Shown: positions 17,039-26,042, counted from the first letter of the stretch. The stretch: 64,000 bases of DNA from Flavobacteriales bacterium UBA5040 (GCA_002415135.1 DIBY01000011.1:49291-113290), one strand, 5' to 3'. Notes: generated by a model from the sequence alone, not told the origin. Made by a program: numbers and translations.

Positions 17039-17272
17039 TTATTTCACCAGTTGATCAATTGCCTTGGAAAGTTTATGATCTTTTTCTGTAATCGCATCAC
17101 CATTATCGTGCGTGCACAGGTTGATGGTGACTTTGTTATATTCATTCGACCAATCCGGATGATGTTCCTGACATTCGGCTAGAAAAGCCACTCGGGTCAT
17201 AAAGGCAAAGGCTTCAGAAAAATCTTTGAATTTAAAAGTCTGTTGGAGTTTTCCATCAATTTCTTTCCACAT
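17039..17272 (-). CDS. 4a-hydroxytetrahydrobiopterin dehydratase
   Basis: A 77-residue pterin-4a-carbinolamine dehydratase (PCD/PhhB family), which regenerates quinonoid dihydropterin after aromatic amino-acid hydroxylation. The EHHPDW motif (His37-His38-Pro39) and the downstream THDNGDAITEKD (His55-Asp56) form the expected active site; FAFMTRVAFLAECQ is the conserved helix before it. It is shorter than E. coli-type members (about 100) because the N-terminal extension is missing, which is common. No phenylalanine hydroxylase gene is adjacent. Confidence 0.9.
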   Translation of the reverse strand: MWKEIDGKLQQTFKFKDFSEAFAFMTRVAFLAECQEHHPDWSNEYNKVTINLCTHDNGDAITEKDHKLSKAIDQLVK

Positions 17273-17320
17273 GATGTTGTAATTTTTAATTATAAAAAGT
17301 AATTAGTAATGATTGAAATA

Positions 17321-17584
17321 TCAATTGCAATTTTCCATTTCAATGATATAGTAGCCATTATCCTTAATTTCGTCTTCAAACTCTTGTTGCAGCGTTTCGA
17401 TGTGACAGAAACTGCATTCTTTAGAAGTTAAAAGTTGTTCCGGCTGACCTTTGGATTTCAAATATTCTTTTCCATATTCCTGAATAGTGATTTCATCCTT
17501 CATCGTGGACGGAGCAATAATATCGAAGTGCATTACGGTGCCGTCCTTTTTTGTTACATAGGTGTCCCAAACTGCTACTTGCAT
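17321..17584 (-). CDS. DUF2024 family protein
   Basis: An 87-residue protein with the family's near-invariant start VAVWDTYVTKKDGTVMHFDI, the GKEYLKSKGQ segment, and a CSFCHIE motif (Cys-x-x-Cys-His) near residue 57 that could bind metal. Function is unknown. It is upstream of the pterin dehydratase on the same strand with a 48-base spacer, so co-transcription is possible. No signal peptide, so cytoplasmic. Confidence 0.82.
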   Translation of the reverse strand: MQVAVWDTYVTKKDGTVMHFDIIAPSTMKDEITIQEYGKEYLKSKGQPEQLLTSKECSFCHIETLQQEFEDEIKDNGYYIIEMENCN

Positions 17585-17854
17585 TTTATTTTATTTTAAC
17601 TGAATTATTATTCGGACCTACTCAAATTTAGTGATTTTTTAATAAGGTTTTAATCCTAACTTTTATTTTTATTTAAAAGTAGCGGTTAAAAACTATTTCC
17701 GAGTGCGGAACAATTCTAAATCTAAGATGGAAATGTATTGCTTTAAGTGGACTATTTGCGAATGGTAAAAAACTGACAAAGAGATGAATTTCAAATAAAA
17801 TCTTAGGTTGTAGAGTAAATGCCGGAAAATAATTTTGGAAATTTCTATCAATTT

Positions 17855-18160
17855 TCACTTCAATTTTTCCGTTTCTGGAACTGCATTTAAAATCTTGTAC
17901 TGTTGGTCATTTCGGGTCTTTCCCTTTAAGGCCAAATAAAGATCAGGATTTTTAGGAAATGCGTTGGGTAAAGCAATAACACGATCCAGTTTTTTAGATG
18001 ATATGTTTTGAATGCTGTCTCCAAAGTATTTCTTTTTCAAATTAAAAATATTTGAACGGTCAGATTTGATTTCCGGTGAAATTTTCTCAGTAATTTTCTG
18101 CGCAAATAAAAAGGTGGAGCATATTAAAAAGAATAGAAGAAGCGTCGTCTGTTTCATCAT
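17855..18160 (-). CDS. Hypothetical exported protein, about 100 residues
   Basis: Begins MMKQTTLLLFFLICSTFLFAQ, a clear Sec signal peptide, and continues as a charged mature part of about 80 residues with no cysteine and no motif I recognise (IPEIKSDRSN-like stretches and ALKGKTRNDQQYKIL). A start 11 codons upstream is possible but spoils the signal peptide. Its last three bases overlap a GTG that opens a 61-codon frame downstream; I do not call that one. Cellular location would be periplasm. Confidence 0.55.
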   Translation of the reverse strand: MMKQTTLLLFFLICSTFLFAQKITEKISPEIKSDRSNIFNLKKKYFGDSIQNISSKKLDRVIALPNAFPKNPDLYLALKGKTRNDQQYKILNAVPETEKLK

Positions 18161-18215
18161 TTTAATTTTATTAAAGATAACAATTTTGTACAAATAGTAG
18201 AGTCAGTATTAAACC

Positions 18216-18251
18216 AAAAAAATCCAAGTTCTAAAAAGACTTGGATTTTTA
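18216..18251 (-). terminator. Terminator of the TlpA gene
   Basis: AAAAATCCAAGT (18218-18229) and ACTTGGATTTTT (18239-18250) form a perfect 12-bp stem 20 bases after the TlpA stop on the minus strand. Confidence 0.8.
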
Positions 18252-18270
18252 AATGAATGAGGAACGTATT

Positions 18271-18891
18271 TTAAGGATGCATCGCAATTACTTGATTCAA
18301 GAAATCTACAATGTCTTGACCAGAATAATCAGCCATTCCTTCGGTAATATGAGCGATGTTTCCCTGCTTATCCAGAATAACCGTCGTTGGTAAACTGCCG
18401 CGGAAAAACTCTTTTGGAAAATCACTCGCTGGATAATAAATAGGCAAACTCAATTTTCTTTTCTCCATAAATTTAGTTGCCTTAGCTTTGTTGCCTTCTG
18501 CTTCTAAAATGACAAAAGCAACTTCATCATTGTCTTTAAATTGATCATATAGTTTTTGAATAGAGGGCATTTCGGCGATACACGGCCCACACCAGGTTGC
18601 CCAGAAATTAATAAAAACAACTTTGCCTTTCAAATCTTCCAGGGAAACTTTTTTTCCGGTCGGATCAAGCATTTTCATTTTGTAGTTGGCTGCTTTTGCA
18701 GGATCCGTATTTGAATTTTCTGGATTTACAGAAACTGAACTTTCTTTTAAATCAGGATTAAAGAAACCTAATTTCATTAAACCTTGTTGCATGGTTGCCT
18801 TTACTTCAGGCACGAAAATCATTGAGAGAATCAGGCCTATAAAGGCGATATTAGAAACTTTTTTCATTATATTTTTTGTTTGAGTATTCAT
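18271..18891 (-). CDS. TlpA-like thioredoxin-fold protein, membrane-anchored
   Basis: A 206-residue protein with an N-terminal hydrophobic segment (signal anchor or signal peptide) and a thioredoxin-like domain from about residue 70. The redox motif is WCGPC at 100-104 in NFWATWCGPCIAEMPS; the cis-proline region is GSLPTTVIL. Such proteins reduce periplasmic disulfides, for instance in cytochrome c maturation. An alternative ATG eight codons later gives a cleaner signal sequence (MKKVSNIAFIG) and may be the true start. It ends with its own terminator and is preceded by the 18963 gene. Confidence 0.85.
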   Translation of the reverse strand: MNTQTKNIMKKVSNIAFIGLILSMIFVPEVKATMQQGLMKLGFFNPDLKESSVSVNPENSNTDPAKAANYKMKMLDPTGKKVSLEDLKGKVVFINFWATWCGPCIAEMPSIQKLYDQFKDNDEVAFVILEAEGNKAKATKFMEKRKLSLPIYYPASDFPKEFFRGSLPTTVILDKQGNIAHITEGMADYSGQDIVDFLNQVIAMHP

Positions 18892-18918
18892 AAAGATTTT
18901 TTTAATTCACATTAAAAA

Positions 18919-18941
18919 TTGGCATTCTCGGTAAGAATGCA
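18919..18941 (-). terminator. Likely terminator after the 18963 gene
   Basis: GCATTCT (18922-18928) and AGAATGC (18934-18940) form a 7-bp stem; on the minus strand it is followed by CAATTTTT. Position 22 bases past the stop fits. Confidence 0.5.
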
Positions 18942-18962
18942 AAGACATCTAGGGTCGGAATA

Positions 18963-19313
18963 CTAAACTAAAGAAGTGCGTAATTGCTGATAGAGAATGT
19001 ACAGCGGAACAGATCTGGCTTTTTTAAAACCAATTTTGTTGGATAATAAAGATGAAATATCTACAGAAAATTGCAGGCCAGAATCTTCATTATCTTTCTT
19101 AATAACCGCAACCTGCTGCGTTTTTTTAGAAACCTGCGTTTGAACAAACTGACAAGAAGAGGTCGTTTTTGAAACATGCGAAGAACCGTTGTCAATATTG
19201 AAAACCTGTTTCAGAGATTGTTTTAGGCCACAAGGCGAAAAAGCCAAAACCAAAAATAGGATCAGAAAAGTGAATGTCTTTAAAATTCGGTAGGTTGGAA
19301 AAAACTTTTTCAT
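18963..19313 (-). CDS. Hypothetical membrane-anchored or exported protein
   Basis: A 116-residue protein starting MKKFFPTYRILKTFTFLILFLVLAFSPCG, a basic N-terminus and hydrophobic core that look like a signal peptide or single anchor. The mature part has a Ser/Thr/Gln-rich middle (KTTSSCQFVQTQVSKKTQQ) and an SLLSNKIGFKKARSVPLYILYQQLRTSLV tail, with no family I recognise. The longer in-frame ORF would run into the divergent SDR gene, so I start at 19313. Divergent from the SDR by 91 bases. Confidence 0.6.
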   Translation of the reverse strand: MKKFFPTYRILKTFTFLILFLVLAFSPCGLKQSLKQVFNIDNGSSHVSKTTSSCQFVQTQVSKKTQQVAVIKKDNEDSGLQFSVDISSLLSNKIGFKKARSVPLYILYQQLRTSLV

Positions 19314-19404
19314 TTCGTTTGCGAAAATACTATGATTTAAATCCTTGTCCCAATTTTTAACACAGTTTATCATTTGGTGGTTTAATTTTTGACGGTAAAA
19401 ACAA

Positions 19405-20217
19405 ATGAAGAAAATACTAATAACAGGCGCTGGATCAGGTTTAGGAAAAGGCACCGCCATAGGTTTAGCAAAAAAAGGACATCATGTAATTGCAGCAGTT
19501 CACGTATGGGAACAGAAATCTACGTTACTTGAAATTATAAAAAAGGAAAAATTAGAAGATCACTTACAGGTCATCAAGCTCGATTTGTTTGATGAAATCG
19601 ATTGTCAGCACGCTCAATCTTTTGATATTGATATTTTAGTCAATAATGCTGGGATGGGGCTTTCTGGTCCTGTTGGGGAAATGCCAGTTGGGTTATTACG
19701 GGAAGTAATGGAAACCAATGTGTTTTCAACGTTAGAATTTACGCAACCTATTATCAAAAAAATGGTGGAAAAAGGAAAAGGGAAAATCATTTTTGTTTCT
19801 TCTGTGGCTGGCCTTACAACTTCGCCTTATCTCGGCGCTTACAACGCATCCAAACATGCGTTGGAATCTGTGGCGCAAAGTTTAAGAGATGAACTTCATG
19901 ATTTCGGAGTTCAGGTTGCCACCATTAATCCAGGACCCTTTGAAACAGGTTTTAATGATAGAATGTATGATACTTATGAGCAATGGTACGACCAGGAAGA
20001 TTGTTTTACGACCAAAAAGACCATTGAAAAAGCCGCCAAGAAATTATTAGAAAAACAATTGGATCCTCAGATCATGATCGATGCTATGGTAGAATTAATT
20101 CCGCAGGATGTTCACCCTTTTAGAAACGTAGTTCCAGAAGCATTGGGAGAAAGGTGTCTGAAATATGAAAAGGAGCAATATGAATTGAAATGCAATGAAA
20201 AATCGAGTTCAAAATAA
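19405..20217 (+). CDS. SDR family oxidoreductase
   Basis: A 270-residue classical short-chain dehydrogenase. Cofactor motif TGAGSGLG at residues 7-14, NNAG at 80-83, Ser132/133 in FVSSVAG, and YNASK at 146-150 giving the catalytic Tyr146 and Lys150. The C-terminal part after residue 190 (RMYDTYEQWYDQEDCF) is longer than the minimal SDR and contains substrate-lid sequence. Substrate unknown. It is monocistronic, with a strong terminator right after it. Confidence 0.9.
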   Translation: MKKILITGAGSGLGKGTAIGLAKKGHHVIAAVHVWEQKSTLLEIIKKEKLEDHLQVIKLDLFDEIDCQHAQSFDIDILVNNAGMGLSGPVGEMPVGLLREVMETNVFSTLEFTQPIIKKMVEKGKGKIIFVSSVAGLTTSPYLGAYNASKHALESVAQSLRDELHDFGVQVATINPGPFETGFNDRMYDTYEQWYDQEDCFTTKKTIEKAAKKLLEKQLDPQIMIDAMVELIPQDVHPFRNVVPEALGERCLKYEKEQYELKCNEKSSSK

Positions 20218-20235
20218 AGAATTTTATTTGAAGTT

Positions 20236-20268
20236 AAAAAGAGTGGTGACCTTGCCACTCTTTTTTTT
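20236..20268. terminator. Strong terminator after the SDR gene
   Basis: AAAAAGAGTGG pairs with CCACTCTTTTTTTT across a short loop; it can serve both the SDR gene and the convergent P-type ATPase gene. Confidence 0.85.
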
Positions 20269-20325
20269 GTGTTGATAACTCAGCTCTATTAAAATAGCTT
20301 TTTTAATTGATAAAGAATTGATTAA

Positions 20326-22995
20326 TTAGCGAGTTCTTTTTTGTGCTATGATCTTATAAATTTCCAACACGACCAATGGTAAAATTCCCAGACCTAAAGC
20401 CATCAACCAACCATTCAGATCAGGCATGTGAAGTTTGAAAGCGTTTCGAAGTACAGGAATAAAAAGTAACATCAGTTGCAAAAATAATCCCAAAAGAATG
20501 GCACCGTTTAAAAATTTATTACTGAAAAGTTTAATTTGATAAAAAGGTTTTTTACTGTTTCTTAGACCTAAAGAATAAAAAAGTTGCGCACATACTAAAA
20601 CCAGAAACGCCAAAGTACGGCCATTTTTTATCACCTCTTCCGGCACCTCTTTGTCGAAAGGCGAATAGCCAAGTTCATAGAATCCGTACCAAAAAGCAAC
20701 AATCGTAATGAGACCAATCAATATTCCGCCTAAAACAACGTGAATTCCGGCACCGTGAGAAAAGAAACTGTCGCTCGCCTTCCGTGGTTTTTCGTTCATC
20801 ACTTCCGCATCATCACCATCCATTCCGAGCGCGATTGCGGGCAGAGAATCGGTGAGCAAATTAATCCACAAAAGTTGGGTTGCGATAAGTGGAGCGGGCC
20901 AGCCTAAAGAAAGCGTCACAAACATCACGAAGACTTCGCCCAGATTACAGGTCAGTAGGAATATCACCGATTTTTTAATGTTGTTGAAAATATTTCTTCC
21001 CTGTTCTATGGCGACCACGATGGTTGAAAAATTGTCATCGGTTAGAATCATATCAGCAGCATTTTTAGCGACATCGGTTCCAGTTATTCCCATGGCAACC
21101 CCAATATCCGCCACGGTGATCGAAGGACCATCATTCACCCCGTCGCCGGTCATGGATACAATATTTCCTTTAGACTGCAAGGCTTTCACAATTTGCACTT
21201 TGTGCTGTGGCGAAACTCTGGCAAACACCCGATAATTATTCACATTTTCCAGCAATTGCGTCTCACTGAAGTCATCCAGTTCCGGTCCCGTAATAACCTG
21301 TTCCATTTTATCTGCAACCTCCAGGTCTTTTGCAATGGCAAAGGCCGTGTTTTTATGATCGCCGGTAATGATGATCGTTTTGATCCCAGCTTTTTTCGCC
21401 AGTTGTATGGCAGGTTTCACTTCCTCTCTTGCGGGATCAATCATTCCAACCAAGCCAAGTAGAACCAAGCCTTCCTCCATTTGATTTGAAGAGGTGTCAG
21501 AATCCGCTATTTTGTAGGCTAAAGCCAAGGTTCGCAAAGCGTTGTTTGACATTTTTCGCGCCGCCTCACTGAAATGCTGATGATCTTCTTCGGTAATAGG
21601 ACGAACTTCGCCTTTATCCAAAATAAAATCGGCAACCGTGCGCAAACTTCCCAAAGCTCCTTTGGTAAAAACCTTACAATCTGTTTCCGATTTAATTAAA
21701 ACCGACATCATTTTGCGATCACTATCAAAAGGTTTCTCGCCAATTCTTTGATTTTTCTGTGCTAAATTATTTCGGTCAATTTGTAAAGTATCACCCAAAA
21801 TAAGAAGTGCAATTTCCGTTGGATCGCCCGTTGATTCATCGTTTTCAAGGGTTGCATCGGAACAGAGAATCATTCCTTCGGCCAACATTTGAACCGATTT
21901 TGAAATTGAATTTATTGGAAGATCATCCAAAGCTACAACACCATCTAAAGTGTAAACTTCGGTAACAGTCATTTTATTTAAGGTTAACGTTCCTGTTTTA
22001 TCAGAGCAAATGATATTCACGGAGCCTAAAGTTTCTACCGCTGGCAGTTTTCTGATGATCGCATTTTTCTTAGACATCGCAGTAACACCGATGGAAAGTA
22101 CCACTGCCACGATTGCAGCTAATCCTTCCGGAATAGAAGCTACGGCGAGGGAAACAGAAATTAAAAACATTTCTGCGAGATCTCTTCCCTGAAACCAAGA
22201 AATTCCAAAAATAACAATGCAAATTCCGACCGCTACTTTTCCTAACGTTTTGCCGAGTTCGCTCAGCTTTTTTTCTAGAGGTGTTTTCTGATCAACGTGT
22301 GAATCCAGAAGATCGGCGATTTTTCCCACTTCGGTATTCATTCCCGTTTCTACCACCACGCCAGAACCTCTTCCTGCAGTAACTATGGTGGACATGAAAC
22401 ACATATTGACCATTTCTGCCAAGGGAACTTTCGGATCAATAAAGGATTCTTCTGCATTTTTCTCAACCGGAAGAGATTCTCCCGTGAGCGAAGATTCTTC
22501 GATCTGTAGATTGACGGTTTCGATCAGACGCAAATCTGCCGGAATGACTCGCCCCGCCTCCAAAATCACAAGGTCTCCCGGAACCAATTCTGAACTCTCT
22601 ATTTCTCTGGTTTGCCCATCTCTTTTTACCAAAGCTTTCGGAGAAGACATTTTCAAAAGTGCCTCAATGGCTTTTCCGGCTTTTACTTCCTGAAAAGTTC
22701 CAATCCCAGCATTGATCAAAATAACGAGCGTGATAATAACCGAGTCAATATATTCGCCCATGAAAAAGGTGATGATCACCGCGGCAAAAAGAACATAAAT
22801 AAGCCAGTCTTGCAGTTGAGATAGTACAATCTTATAAATCGGCTTCTTCTTTTTGGCTTGCAGGCGATTTGGTCCAAACTCTTTTTTTAGATTTTGGGCT
22901 TCTTCTTGAGATAAACCACTGGCGAAGTCAATCCCAAATTCTTTTAAAATTTCAGCGACCGATTTTGTAAAATACTTTGTTTTGTGAGGCTCCAT
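20326..22995 (-). CDS. P-type ATPase, calcium/cation-transporting type II
   Basis: An 889-residue P-type pump. Motifs in order: actuator TGES at 171-174, M4 PEGL at 289-292 (the ion-site motif of type IIA/B pumps), phosphorylation site DKTGTLT with Asp332, nucleotide domain, TGDGVND hinge and M6 NLLTDSLPAIALG. The N-terminal cation-ATPase domain (GLSQEEAQNLKKEFGPN) and six C-terminal helices complete the SERCA/PMR1-like layout. Calcium export is the usual function for PEGL pumps, though manganese or other cations are possible. No regulatory gene is next to it; a near-perfect inverted repeat at 23141-23175 lies upstream. Confidence 0.92.
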   Translation of the reverse strand: MEPHKTKYFTKSVAEILKEFGIDFASGLSQEEAQNLKKEFGPNRLQAKKKKPIYKIVLSQLQDWLIYVLFAAVIITFFMGEYIDSVIITLVILINAGIGTFQEVKAGKAIEALLKMSSPKALVKRDGQTREIESSELVPGDLVILEAGRVIPADLRLIETVNLQIEESSLTGESLPVEKNAEESFIDPKVPLAEMVNMCFMSTIVTAGRGSGVVVETGMNTEVGKIADLLDSHVDQKTPLEKKLSELGKTLGKVAVGICIVIFGISWFQGRDLAEMFLISVSLAVASIPEGLAAIVAVVLSIGVTAMSKKNAIIRKLPAVETLGSVNIICSDKTGTLTLNKMTVTEVYTLDGVVALDDLPINSISKSVQMLAEGMILCSDATLENDESTGDPTEIALLILGDTLQIDRNNLAQKNQRIGEKPFDSDRKMMSVLIKSETDCKVFTKGALGSLRTVADFILDKGEVRPITEEDHQHFSEAARKMSNNALRTLALAYKIADSDTSSNQMEEGLVLLGLVGMIDPAREEVKPAIQLAKKAGIKTIIITGDHKNTAFAIAKDLEVADKMEQVITGPELDDFSETQLLENVNNYRVFARVSPQHKVQIVKALQSKGNIVSMTGDGVNDGPSITVADIGVAMGITGTDVAKNAADMILTDDNFSTIVVAIEQGRNIFNNIKKSVIFLLTCNLGEVFVMFVTLSLGWPAPLIATQLLWINLLTDSLPAIALGMDGDDAEVMNEKPRKASDSFFSHGAGIHVVLGGILIGLITIVAFWYGFYELGYSPFDKEVPEEVIKNGRTLAFLVLVCAQLFYSLGLRNSKKPFYQIKLFSNKFLNGAILLGLFLQLMLLFIPVLRNAFKLHMPDLNGWLMALGLGILPLVVLEIYKIIAQKRTR

Positions 22996-23140
22996 TTTTA
23001 TAGAATAAATTATGCATCTGTATCAATGCAAATTAGAGCTTTTCTAGGTCAAAACAGAAGAAATAAGCAATAAGTTTTCCTTATAAAAATCATGTTAAAA
23101 ATTTAGAAAACTCCATCATTTTAATGAACGTATTTGAAAG

Positions 23141-23175
23141 TGGTCACCAAAATTTTTGGTCAAATTTGGTTACCA
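23141..23175. repeat. Inverted repeat upstream of the P-type ATPase
   Basis: GGTCACCAAA (23142-23151) and TTTGGTTACC (23165-23174) pair with one mismatch across 13 bases. It is about 150 bases upstream of the ATPase ATG and just beyond the end of the FAD-oxidoreductase gene; it lacks a T-tract on the minus strand. Confidence 0.4.
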
Positions 23176-23251
23176 TCATTAAAAAAGTTCAGCAATTTTT
23201 ATTCTCTTCTTTTAAAAAAAGCTGCAGGCAAACTATTTTATTTTTATCCTT

Positions 23252-24505
23252 TTATTTTTCAATTTGTTGCAAAGTTTCAATCACTGCCAGAGCAGCACTT
23301 TCACCGGAAAGCATAGCCGCATTGAGTGAACCGTTAACTAAAGTGTCACCAGCTAAGAAAATCTGATCGGAATACCGCGTTTCTGCTGCGGTCAAACTGT
23401 ATGTGATATTTTGTAAATCGGGTAGGGCTTGTGGTATTTCATACTGCTTGATCAGCCTAATGACTTCAATCTTAAAATGCTCTTTTAACTCACTTTTCAC
23501 TTTGTCGATCAATTCCTCTTCTTTTAAGTTTTGATTGTCCACCACCGTTACAGACAGCAACTCTTTCTGAGATTGAATGGAAGTTTCTAAACTCGTGTGA
23601 TAAAAAATATTATTGATGAGCGTGTTTTCTTTCGGCAAAAGTCCAATTAAAGGTTTCGCAATTACCCGTTTTTCTGTTTCAAAATAAAGAGTGATGCATG
23701 ATTTCCAGTTCAAAGTTTCTCTCTTGAAGTCGGGAAGTAATTGACCGGGATCTGTTGCGATAATCGTGAAATCACTTTCTAAAAGTTGCCCATTTTCTAA
23801 GGTGATCGATCCGTTTTCAACAGAATTAACTTTGGTGTTAAAAAGGACTTTCGTCGTTTTTAATTTTTCAGCCAGTTGATTTGGAATCGCCTGTATTCCA
23901 GCTTTGGGCAAAGCAGCGTTTCCGGTTCCGAACATTTTATAGACAAACTCAAACATTCGGCTTGAGGTTTCTAATTTTGTTTCTAAAAATATACCGCTGA
24001 AAAATGGTTGGAAGAATTGCGTGATCACTTGATCCGAGAATCCGAAATCCTTTAAATATTGCAGCGTCGTTTTCTCTTTTTCCGCAAAGATATCAGAGAT
24101 GCTCTTCGTCTTTAATTTCAAATTTAACTGAAGAATTTTAATTTTGTCACTCAAAGGAATGAGACTGGAAAACACCGTTGGAAACAGCAGCGAAAAATCG
24201 CGCAAGGGATCACCGATTTGGTTTTCTTTTCCATCAGTAAAAATGGCAGCTCCCGGCAAAAAGTTTTGTAATTCTAAAGCCTCGTAGTCCAGGAATTTTT
24301 GCGCGGCCGGATAAGAAGTTAATAAAACCTGAAAACCATGATCCAATTGATAACCATCGACTAAATCAGTTTTTACACGACCGCCTACAGATCCGGTGGA
24401 TTCTATAATAGTGGGAGAGAAGCCGGCCTTTTCAAGTGTTTGCGCCGCAATTAAACCACTGATTCCTGCACCGGTGATGTGTATTTTATAAGCTTGTTTT
24501 TCCAT
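23252..24505 (-). CDS. FAD-dependent amine oxidase/desaturase-like oxidoreductase
   Basis: A 417-residue flavoprotein. The dinucleotide-binding GAGISGLIAAQTLEKAG lies near the N-terminus, followed by the flavin-monooxygenase-like GGRVKTD and a C-terminal FAD segment (IFLAGDTLVNGSLNAAMLSGESAA). This is the NAD(P)-binding Rossmann amine-oxidase superfamily, which also includes carotenoid desaturase-like and protoporphyrinogen oxidase-like enzymes. Substrate not known. I start at the ATG before EKQAYKIHI; an ATG seven codons upstream is possible. It is followed by the P-type ATPase in the same direction, but 256 bases separate them. Confidence 0.85.
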   Translation of the reverse strand: MEKQAYKIHITGAGISGLIAAQTLEKAGFSPTIIESTGSVGGRVKTDLVDGYQLDHGFQVLLTSYPAAQKFLDYEALELQNFLPGAAIFTDGKENQIGDPLRDFSLLFPTVFSSLIPLSDKIKILQLNLKLKTKSISDIFAEKEKTTLQYLKDFGFSDQVITQFFQPFFSGIFLETKLETSSRMFEFVYKMFGTGNAALPKAGIQAIPNQLAEKLKTTKVLFNTKVNSVENGSITLENGQLLESDFTIIATDPGQLLPDFKRETLNWKSCITLYFETEKRVIAKPLIGLLPKENTLINNIFYHTSLETSIQSQKELLSVTVVDNQNLKEEELIDKVKSELKEHFKIEVIRLIKQYEIPQALPDLQNITYSLTAAETRYSDQIFLAGDTLVNGSLNAAMLSGESAALAVIETLQQIEK

Positions 24506-24594
24506 ATTAAATTCTAGTGGTGACAAAACTAGTGATTATAGTTTCGATTCAATAAATGAGCATTGTTTTTAAAAAGAAAAATTCGCGGTAGATT

Positions 24595-25062
24595 TTATTT
24601 TAAAACCGTCAAACCCGCTTTTGCAATGCGAACATCCTCACTTCCGTGAGCGCCACCAACTCCAATTCCGCCAACTACTTTTCCATCGATGGTAATGGGG
24701 ATTCCACCATCCATCATTAATATATTTTCATTCAGATATCGAATATCTTCTAGGATCGAACCGTATTTAATTCCTTTTGCGATCACCGCCGTCTCCCGTT
24801 TTTGGGAACACGCCGTATACGCCTTTTTATAACTCGCACGAATCGTATGAACTCCCGCATTATGATGACGAAGCACGGCGAGCGTCTGTCCAGATCGATC
24901 AACGACCGTCATGGTTACAAACAATCCATCTTGTTCAGCTTGTGCAGAAGCAGCCTGAATTATTTTAGCGGCCATTTTTCCAGTAAGAATTGGTTCCATC
25001 GTATTTTGTGCGTGAATAATAAGTGAAAGTATTGTAATTAAAAATAGAAATATTTTTTTCAT
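24595..25062 (-). CDS. GlcG/HbpS-like heme-binding family protein, exported
   Basis: A 155-residue DUF336 (GlcG/HbpS) protein with a signal peptide (MKKIFLFLITILSLIIHAQ). Family landmarks are VTMTVVDRSGQTLAVLRHHNAG, RASYKKAYTA and the C-terminal DGGIPITIDGKVVGGIGVGGAHGSEDVRIA. HbpS in Streptomyces binds haem and senses redox stress; other members are of unknown function. Being exported suggests a periplasmic binding role, by inference. The FAD oxidoreductase starts about 90 bases further along on the same strand, so they could be co-expressed. Confidence 0.88.
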   Translation of the reverse strand: MKKIFLFLITILSLIIHAQNTMEPILTGKMAAKIIQAASAQAEQDGLFVTMTVVDRSGQTLAVLRHHNAGVHTIRASYKKAYTACSQKRETAVIAKGIKYGSILEDIRYLNENILMMDGGIPITIDGKVVGGIGVGGAHGSEDVRIAKAGLTVLK

Positions 25063-25160
25063 GAGTTGAATTGATAAATAGGGTAATTCCCGTTTTTTTG
25101 ATAATGTTAAAGGTAAGTAGATTAAAAAGAAACTTTTAGTGATTATTTTGATTAATTACA

Positions 25161-25293
25161 AATCAATTACATCTACCAAAATCCTGGCAAAGAAAGAACA
25201 GTTAAAGAAGCTGAGAATTATGAGTTGAGCAGTGCGAGAATTGATGCTGATTTAGAAAATCCTTTGGATGTGTTTATGGTTTTTATGGGATGA
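25161..25293 (+). pseudogene. Decayed C-terminal fragment of a RAYT transposase
   Basis: Translates to about 43 residues (INYIYQNPGKERTVKEAENY... then PLDVFMVFMG and TGA) that align to the C-terminus of the intact RAYT at 25485-26039 (INYIHQNPVKEK...PLEVFVVFMG). There is no upstream domain. It is followed directly by a REP-like site, as is the intact gene. Confidence 0.8.
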
Positions 25294-25310
25294 TTGAGGT
25301 GTTGGAGTAT

Positions 25311-25339
25311 CGTCACGGATTGCAAATCCGCGACATCGA
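25311..25339. repeat. REP-like site 1
   Basis: Contains CACGGATTGCAAATCCGCG followed by ACATCG; CGGATT and AATCCG can form a small hairpin. Direct orientation, downstream of the decayed RAYT fragment. Confidence 0.8.
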
Positions 25340-25374
25340 GGTCGAAAAATAAAATTTCTGAATATCAAGGAATC

Positions 25375-25401
25375 TTCACGTATTACAAATCCGCTTCATC
25401 G
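25375..25401. repeat. Degenerate REP-like site 2
   Basis: TCACGTATTACAAATCCGC then TTCATCG: same length and order as site 1 with several substitutions. Confidence 0.55.
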
Positions 25402-25432
25402 CTTCGATTCACGCATTTTTAATACTGATAGC

Positions 25433-25450
25433 GCGGATTTGCAATCCGTG
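25433..25450. repeat. REP-like site 3, inverted
   Basis: GCGGATTTGCAATCCGTG is the exact complement of CACGGATTGCAAATCCGC. It lies 34 bases upstream of the RAYT ATG, so the intact gene is bracketed by oppositely oriented REPs. Confidence 0.8.
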
Positions 25451-25484
25451 TTTACAATTTTATCTACCTTTATAAAAAACAATT

Positions 25485-26039
25485 ATGTCTACCAAATACA
25501 AAGCCCCAGATATTGACATGGCCTATTTCATCACAATTACTGTTGTTGGTTGGGTTGATGTTTTTACAAGATTGTCTCAGAAAATGGTGATTGTTGATTC
25601 TTTAAAATATTGCCAAGCTCAGAAAGGGTTGTCCATTTTTGCATACTGCTTAATGTCTAATCATTTGCATATTCTTTGCAGAGCTGATGGGAAATATTCT
25701 TTACCTGAAATCATGCGGGATTTTAAAAAGTTCACCTCTAAGAAAGTTATTGATACCATTGAAAACTTGCCTGAAAGTAGAAAAGATTGGATGCTCGATT
25801 ATTTTAAAAAATCCTGTGAACATTTAGCTAGGGAGCAGAAGTATAAAGTGTGGCAAGATGGTTATCATGCAGAAGAAGTATATTCAAATAAATGGATAAA
25901 AGAAAAAATTAATTATATCCACCAAAATCCTGTCAAAGAAAAAATAGTTACAGAAGCGGAGAATTATTTCTTCAGCAGCGCGAGAAATTATGCTGATTTA
26001 GAAAGTCCTTTGGAAGTTTTTGTGGTTTTTATGGGTTAG
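25485..26039 (+). CDS. REP-associated tyrosine transposase (RAYT, Y1/HUH family)
   Basis: A 184-residue single-domain IS200-like HUH nuclease. The HUH motif is SNHLHIL with His60 and His62; the C-terminal KINYIHQNPVKEK is the usual RAYT helix, whose Tyr144 is my best candidate for the nucleophile, and VWQDGYHAE lies just before it. Such domesticated transposases process REP palindromes. Here three REP-like sites lie upstream (one inverted) and three downstream, with two decayed C-terminal fragments nearby (25161-25293 and 26070-26127), so the gene and its repeats have been locally duplicated. No partner gene is seen; it stands alone. Confidence 0.88.
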   Translation: MSTKYKAPDIDMAYFITITVVGWVDVFTRLSQKMVIVDSLKYCQAQKGLSIFAYCLMSNHLHILCRADGKYSLPEIMRDFKKFTSKKVIDTIENLPESRKDWMLDYFKKSCEHLAREQKYKVWQDGYHAEEVYSNKWIKEKINYIHQNPVKEKIVTEAENYFFSSARNYADLESPLEVFVVFMG

Positions 26040-26042
26040 ATG

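Noticed and set aside
17673..17858. 61-codon minus-strand frame starting GTG that overlaps the stop of the 18160 gene
   Set aside because: Phe/His/Ile-rich composition, no family resemblance, and another frame over the same bases is also open, as happens by chance in AT-rich sequence.
22385..22693. 102-codon frame opposite the P-type ATPase
   Set aside because: It is the antisense shadow of a gene with full motif support.
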